Made by a program: the position numbers and the translations under genes
Assembly (NCBI GenBank): GCA_028288545.1
Contig: JAQBNQ010000375.1
Location: 1-8,644 of the forward strand
Source of the DNA: Bacteroidota bacterium
GTDB lineage: Bacteria; Bacteroidota; Bacteroidia; Chitinophagales; LD1
DNA length: 8,644 nt
Direction of reading: 5' to 3'
The notes under the pieces: generated by a model
Database searches by the model: none
Told to the model about the DNA's origin: nothing
What the model saw: only the letters and a program-made list of their open reading frames with translations
Part shown: positions 6,855 through 8,644 of the stretch, piece after piece
How positions within the stretch are numbered: the first letter of the stretch is position 1
Layout: each line of letters opens with the position of its first letter

Positions 6855-7568
6855 GTGAAAAATTGGTTAAAATACCTCTTAGTGCTTTCGGTCATTTTTT
6901 TCGGAAATTGCAAAAAGCAAGCTGGTAATCCTATTGATATTGATCTAATAACACCAGCAGATAACGCTCGTGTCAATATAAATAGTTTGAATTTCAGTTG
7001 GTCCGGGCCTGCGGGTGATAACTTTCTGATTGAAATTGCCTCTGACCAGTTTTATACAATTGTTGATTCGGTCACCATTCATTCAATGAACTATTATTCT
7101 GCCGATACAATACCCGGTTCCGTTTGTATTCAATCGTGTGCTTCAAATTATTCTTTAGGTGCAACATATTATTGGAGGGTTTTAGCCTCAGGTTCCCATC
7201 CGGCTACATCTGCGACCAGGAGTTTCACCATCAATGATCAGCGAAGTAACGTAAACGGACAATGGACAGGGGTATTTCGCTCCACCTATAGAGTTCCACA
7301 ACCTCCGTATAACACTGATACAACCTACACTGGTACAATGAATATTGTGAGCAACAGCGATGGCACCATATCAGCTACATTCCCAGGTTCTTCATCCGGA
7401 GAAATGTATGCGCTGAGCAACACATCTTATTTCTACGGACATTATGAAGGAGGAAGTGCTTATGAACAGCAGAGAATTCTATTTGATTCTACCTTCCAGC
7501 ATCTAACATATTCTTATTACTTCTTTCACGTCGCAACCAAGATCGACAGTTTTACAGGAAGCCGGTAA
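6855..7568 (+). CDS. Probable lipoprotein with Fn3-like domain and a beta-rich C-terminal domain
   Basis: The GTG at 6855 is taken as the start because it begins a lipoprotein signal (MKNWLKYLLVLSVIFFGNC, Cys19, followed by Lys-Lys). The upstream ATG at 6786 adds 23 residues that spoil the signal. The mature part begins with a fibronectin-III/Ig-like domain at about 28-127. Its marks are LITPADNARVNINSLNFSWS, then LIEIASDQFYTIVDS, then GATYYWRVLASG and ATRSFTIND. This arrangement is common in Bacteroidota surface lipoproteins. Residues about 133-237 form a second beta-rich domain opening with NGQWTGVFRSTY, reminiscent of small lipocalin-like barrels, and the protein ends with SFTGSR. It is probably anchored in the outer membrane; the ligand is unknown. 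The gene seems more AT-rich than its neighbours and is bracketed by repeats D1 and D2, so horizontal acquisition or local rearrangement is plausible. Confidence 0.72.
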   Translation: MKNWLKYLLVLSVIFFGNCKKQAGNPIDIDLITPADNARVNINSLNFSWSGPAGDNFLIEIASDQFYTIVDSVTIHSMNYYSADTIPGSVCIQSCASNYSLGATYYWRVLASGSHPATSATRSFTINDQRSNVNGQWTGVFRSTYRVPQPPYNTDTTYTGTMNIVSNSDGTISATFPGSSSGEMYALSNTSYFYGHYEGGSAYEQQRILFDSTFQHLTYSYYFFHVATKIDSFTGSR

Positions 7569-7641
7569 TTTCTCCCACTGTGCATTATATCTCTCTACTG
7601 TCGGCAAGTCTGAAACCAAGCAGGCAGGTTTGTGAAAAGGC

Positions 7642-7699
7642 TTATTGAAAATTGATTTGTTGTGGTAGCTTAGTTTTGAAGTGTGGTAGATGGTCGTCC
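7642..7699. repeat. Direct repeat D2
   Basis: The second copy of the D repeat begins TTATTGAAAATTGATTTGTT and ends GATGGTCGTCC, 74 bases after the lipoprotein stop. The similarity to D1 extends over nearly the whole 58 bases. It is followed 35 bases later by module copy B, whereas D1 is followed by the lipoprotein gene region. Confidence 0.7.
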
Positions 7700-7734
7700 G
7701 AAGTTAACTAGGCTCAGACTCTCCAACAGTGGTG

Positions 7735-7895
7735 CAGTAGCATAATACCAAATAATTATAGGACTTTTGGGACACTGGGCGACGACAGAGAATGGGAAAA
7801 ATGAGGGTCGCATGAGTTCCTTAGTCGCCAGAAGGGCGAATACAAAATGGATAACAACAAAAATAACAACGAAGGTTTTATACCCTGCACGGTGG
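7735..7895 (+). repeat. Module copy B: degraded leader plus about 16 codons
   Basis: Starting at CAGTAGCATAAT, this aligns with the leaders of copies A and C and with the first ~48 bases of the coding part, ending at GCACGGTGG. The right hairpin arm is eroded (GTTCCTTAGTC in place of GTCCCCAAAGTC). One C is lost from the CCCC run of the fourth proline-leucine codon pair, so the protein frame shifts. One base later copy C begins, so B is abutted by C in a head-to-tail arrangement. Confidence 0.8.
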
Positions 7896-8011
7896 CCAGT
7901 GGTATAATATCAAATAATTATGGGACTTTTGGGACACTCGGGACAACGGGGAGGTTAGAAACTGAGGGTCGCACAAGTCCCCAAAGTCCCCAGAAGGGCA
8001 AAATAAAATGA
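7847..8011 (+). pseudogene. 54-codon open frame from copy B reading through the leader of copy C
   Basis: The ATG of the copy B gene opens MDNNKNNNEGFIP. The shifted frame then stays open through the whole leader of copy C (for example ISNNYGTFGTLGTTG and GRTSPQSPQKGKIK). It stops at TGA 8009-8011, overlapping the copy C start codon as ATGA. The product has no resemblance to a four-helix bundle and is low in complexity, so it is most likely a decayed leftover. The ATGA overlap is the arrangement seen in translational coupling, so it could still influence translation of copy C. Confidence 0.45.
7922..7990 (+). ncRNA. Leader hairpin of module copy C
   Basis: GGGACTTTTGGGAC (7922-7935) pairs with GTCCCCAAAGTCCC (7977-7990) at 13 of 14 positions around a 41-base loop. 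GGGAC occurs a third time in the loop and could offer an alternative pairing. The right arm directly precedes CAGAAGGG, a Shine-Dalgarno-like run (AGAAGGG 7992-7998) 9 bases from the ATG. Folding could therefore affect access to the ribosome site. A TATAAT-like hexamer lies at 7903-7908. Confidence 0.48.
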
Positions 8012-8580
8012 ATAACAACAAAGATAACAACGAAGGCTTTATACCCCTGCATGGCGGTTACCGCAACCTGATAACTTTCCAAAAGGCTGAGGTTATTTAT
8101 GATGGCACAGTATACTTTACCAACAGATTTTTTAAAAAATACGACCGCACAACCGATCAAATGGTGCAGGCGGCCCGTTCGGGCAAACAAAATATTGCCG
8201 AGGCAAGTATGGCCTCAGGCACCAGTAAGGAAACTGAAATAAAGCTAACCAATGTTGCCCGCGCCAGCCTGGAAGAGCTTTTAATTGACTACGAGGATTT
8301 TTTAAGGACGAACAAACTAAAAATATGGGAGAAGGACCATCGCCTGGTAATTCGTTTTAGGGAGTTGAACCGGACACCCAATGCCAATTACCAAACTTAT
8401 ATAAAGGCTATAGAAAACCCGGAGCCCGAAATTTGTGCCAACTCCATGATTAGCCTGATAAAAATTGTGAGCTATCTTTTAAGCCAGCAGATAAAAACAT
8501 TGGAGAAGGCATTTGTAAATGAGGGCGGACTAAGAGAAAGAATGACGAAGGCGAGGCTTGAAAAAAGAAATAAAAAATGA
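8008..8580 (+). CDS. Four-helix-bundle protein, 23S rRNA intervening-sequence (IVS) type with suffix domain
   Basis: A 190-residue protein of the family first found encoded inside 23S rRNA intervening sequences. The family also includes Avd, the accessory protein of diversity-generating retroelements. Helix 1 spans about 22-45. Helix 2 covers about 49-78 and carries the family signature QAARSGKQNIAEASMASGTS. Helix 3 is about 80-102 (NVARASLEELLIDYEDFLR). Helix 4 is about 143-170 (ISLIKIVSYLLSQQIKTLEK). An insert of about 40 residues lies between helices 3 and 4. The tail is strongly basic (LRERMTKARLEKRNKK), as in members carrying the extra C-terminal 'suffix'. The asparagine-rich start MNNNKDNNEG is probably disordered. 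Family members form oligomeric bundles with positively charged surfaces that bind nucleic acid. No rRNA and no reverse transcriptase is present in the window, so the partner is unknown. The ATG at 8008 is preferred because it has a Shine-Dalgarno-like site and is shared by all copies. Confidence 0.87.
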   Translation: MNNNKDNNEGFIPLHGGYRNLITFQKAEVIYDGTVYFTNRFFKKYDRTTDQMVQAARSGKQNIAEASMASGTSKETEIKLTNVARASLEELLIDYEDFLRTNKLKIWEKDHRLVIRFRELNRTPNANYQTYIKAIENPEPEICANSMISLIKIVSYLLSQQIKTLEKAFVNEGGLRERMTKARLEKRNKK

Positions 8581-8599
8581 GGGAAGCGAGGTGATTAAA

Positions 8600-8636
8600 C
8601 TTCCGGCAGTGTTGCCAAGGCCAGGGATGGCGGAAG
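8600..8636. repeat. Inverted repeat downstream of the four-helix-bundle gene
   Basis: CTTCCG (8600-8605) is complementary to CGGAAG (8631-8636), and an inner GGCA-GTGT-TGCC hairpin (8605-8616) sits inside it. It lies 20 bases past the stop. It may be the structured 3' end of the module or chance, since the window ends just after it. TTCCGGCAGT here also occurs at 6659-6668, 10 bases before D1. The reading frame from a GTG at 8591 is open to the edge but is too short to call. Confidence 0.3.
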
Positions 8637-8644
8637 AAATTGGT

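Larger units (their letters stand above)
7897..8580 (+). repeat. Module copy C: intact leader plus full-length gene
   Basis: This is the only complete copy: a 111-base leader starting CAGTGGTATAAT, followed by the whole four-helix-bundle gene. Its left boundary coincides with the boundary of A and B. The true right boundary cannot be set, because neither other copy extends that far. Confidence 0.75.

Noticed and set aside
7918..8190. 90-codon minus-strand open frame over the leader and start of copy C
   Set aside because: It is the antisense of the four-helix-bundle gene. The similar frame at copy A exists only because the sequences are duplicated.
6151..8198. CRISPR array or ordinary insertion sequence
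   Set aside because: There are three long, unevenly truncated copies with a coding part, no regular short repeat-spacer pattern, no transposase and no terminal inverted repeats or target duplications visible.
6151..8580. Diversity-generating retroelement (four-helix-bundle gene as avd)
   Set aside because: No reverse transcriptase and no template/variable repeat pair with adenine-biased differences is seen. The A-C differences are not adenine-specific, so only family relatedness to Avd is claimed.

Overview
The window looks like a chromosomal segment of a Bacteroidota bacterium, probably of the Sphingobacteriales/Chitinophagales type. The evidence is two secreted beta-propeller proteins (one ending in a type IX secretion, T9SS, type A sorting domain), Bacteroidota-style lipoproteins, mostly absent Shine-Dalgarno sites, one good match to the TAnnTTTG -7 promoter element, and a 23S-rRNA-intervening-sequence-type four-helix-bundle protein. 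Genus cannot be fixed from the sequence. There are no tRNA, rRNA or CRISPR loci and no recognisable transposase.

Left part (1-3767). A partial minus-strand gene for a secreted SBBP-repeat beta-propeller protein runs off the left edge. Divergent from it is a lipoprotein-type alpha/beta hydrolase of the proline iminopeptidase (S33) family. Then come a small hypothetical protein (plus strand), a convergent hypothetical protein (minus strand), and a SnoaL/NTF2-like protein (minus strand) with a perfect 16-bp palindrome about 40 bp upstream of its start.

Middle (3768-6020). A 750-residue minus-strand secreted protein has at least five Asp-box (BNR) repeats and a C-terminal T9SS sorting domain.

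Right part (6021-8644). This is a small repeat-rich accessory region. A module made of a roughly 110-nt hairpin-forming leader plus a gene for a four-helix-bundle (IVS/Avd-like, 'suffix domain') protein occurs three times in the same orientation. Copy A (6151-6453) is cut off after 63 full codons and abuts, head to head, a frameshifted zinc-ribbon gene remnant. Copy B (7735-7895) is cut off after about 16 codons and directly abuts copy C (7897-8580), which is complete. A separate ~60-bp direct repeat (D1, D2, with a deleted relative before copy A) brackets an orphan lipoprotein gene with an Fn3-like domain. The four synonymous changes out of five coding differences between A and C suggest both descend from copies that were under selection as proteins.

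How the genes work together: the left and middle genes are ordinary surface or secreted Bacteroidota functions with no evident shared pathway. The right part looks like a site of repeated insertion, duplication and decay of a small protein-plus-structured-RNA module, which is the most interesting part of the window.
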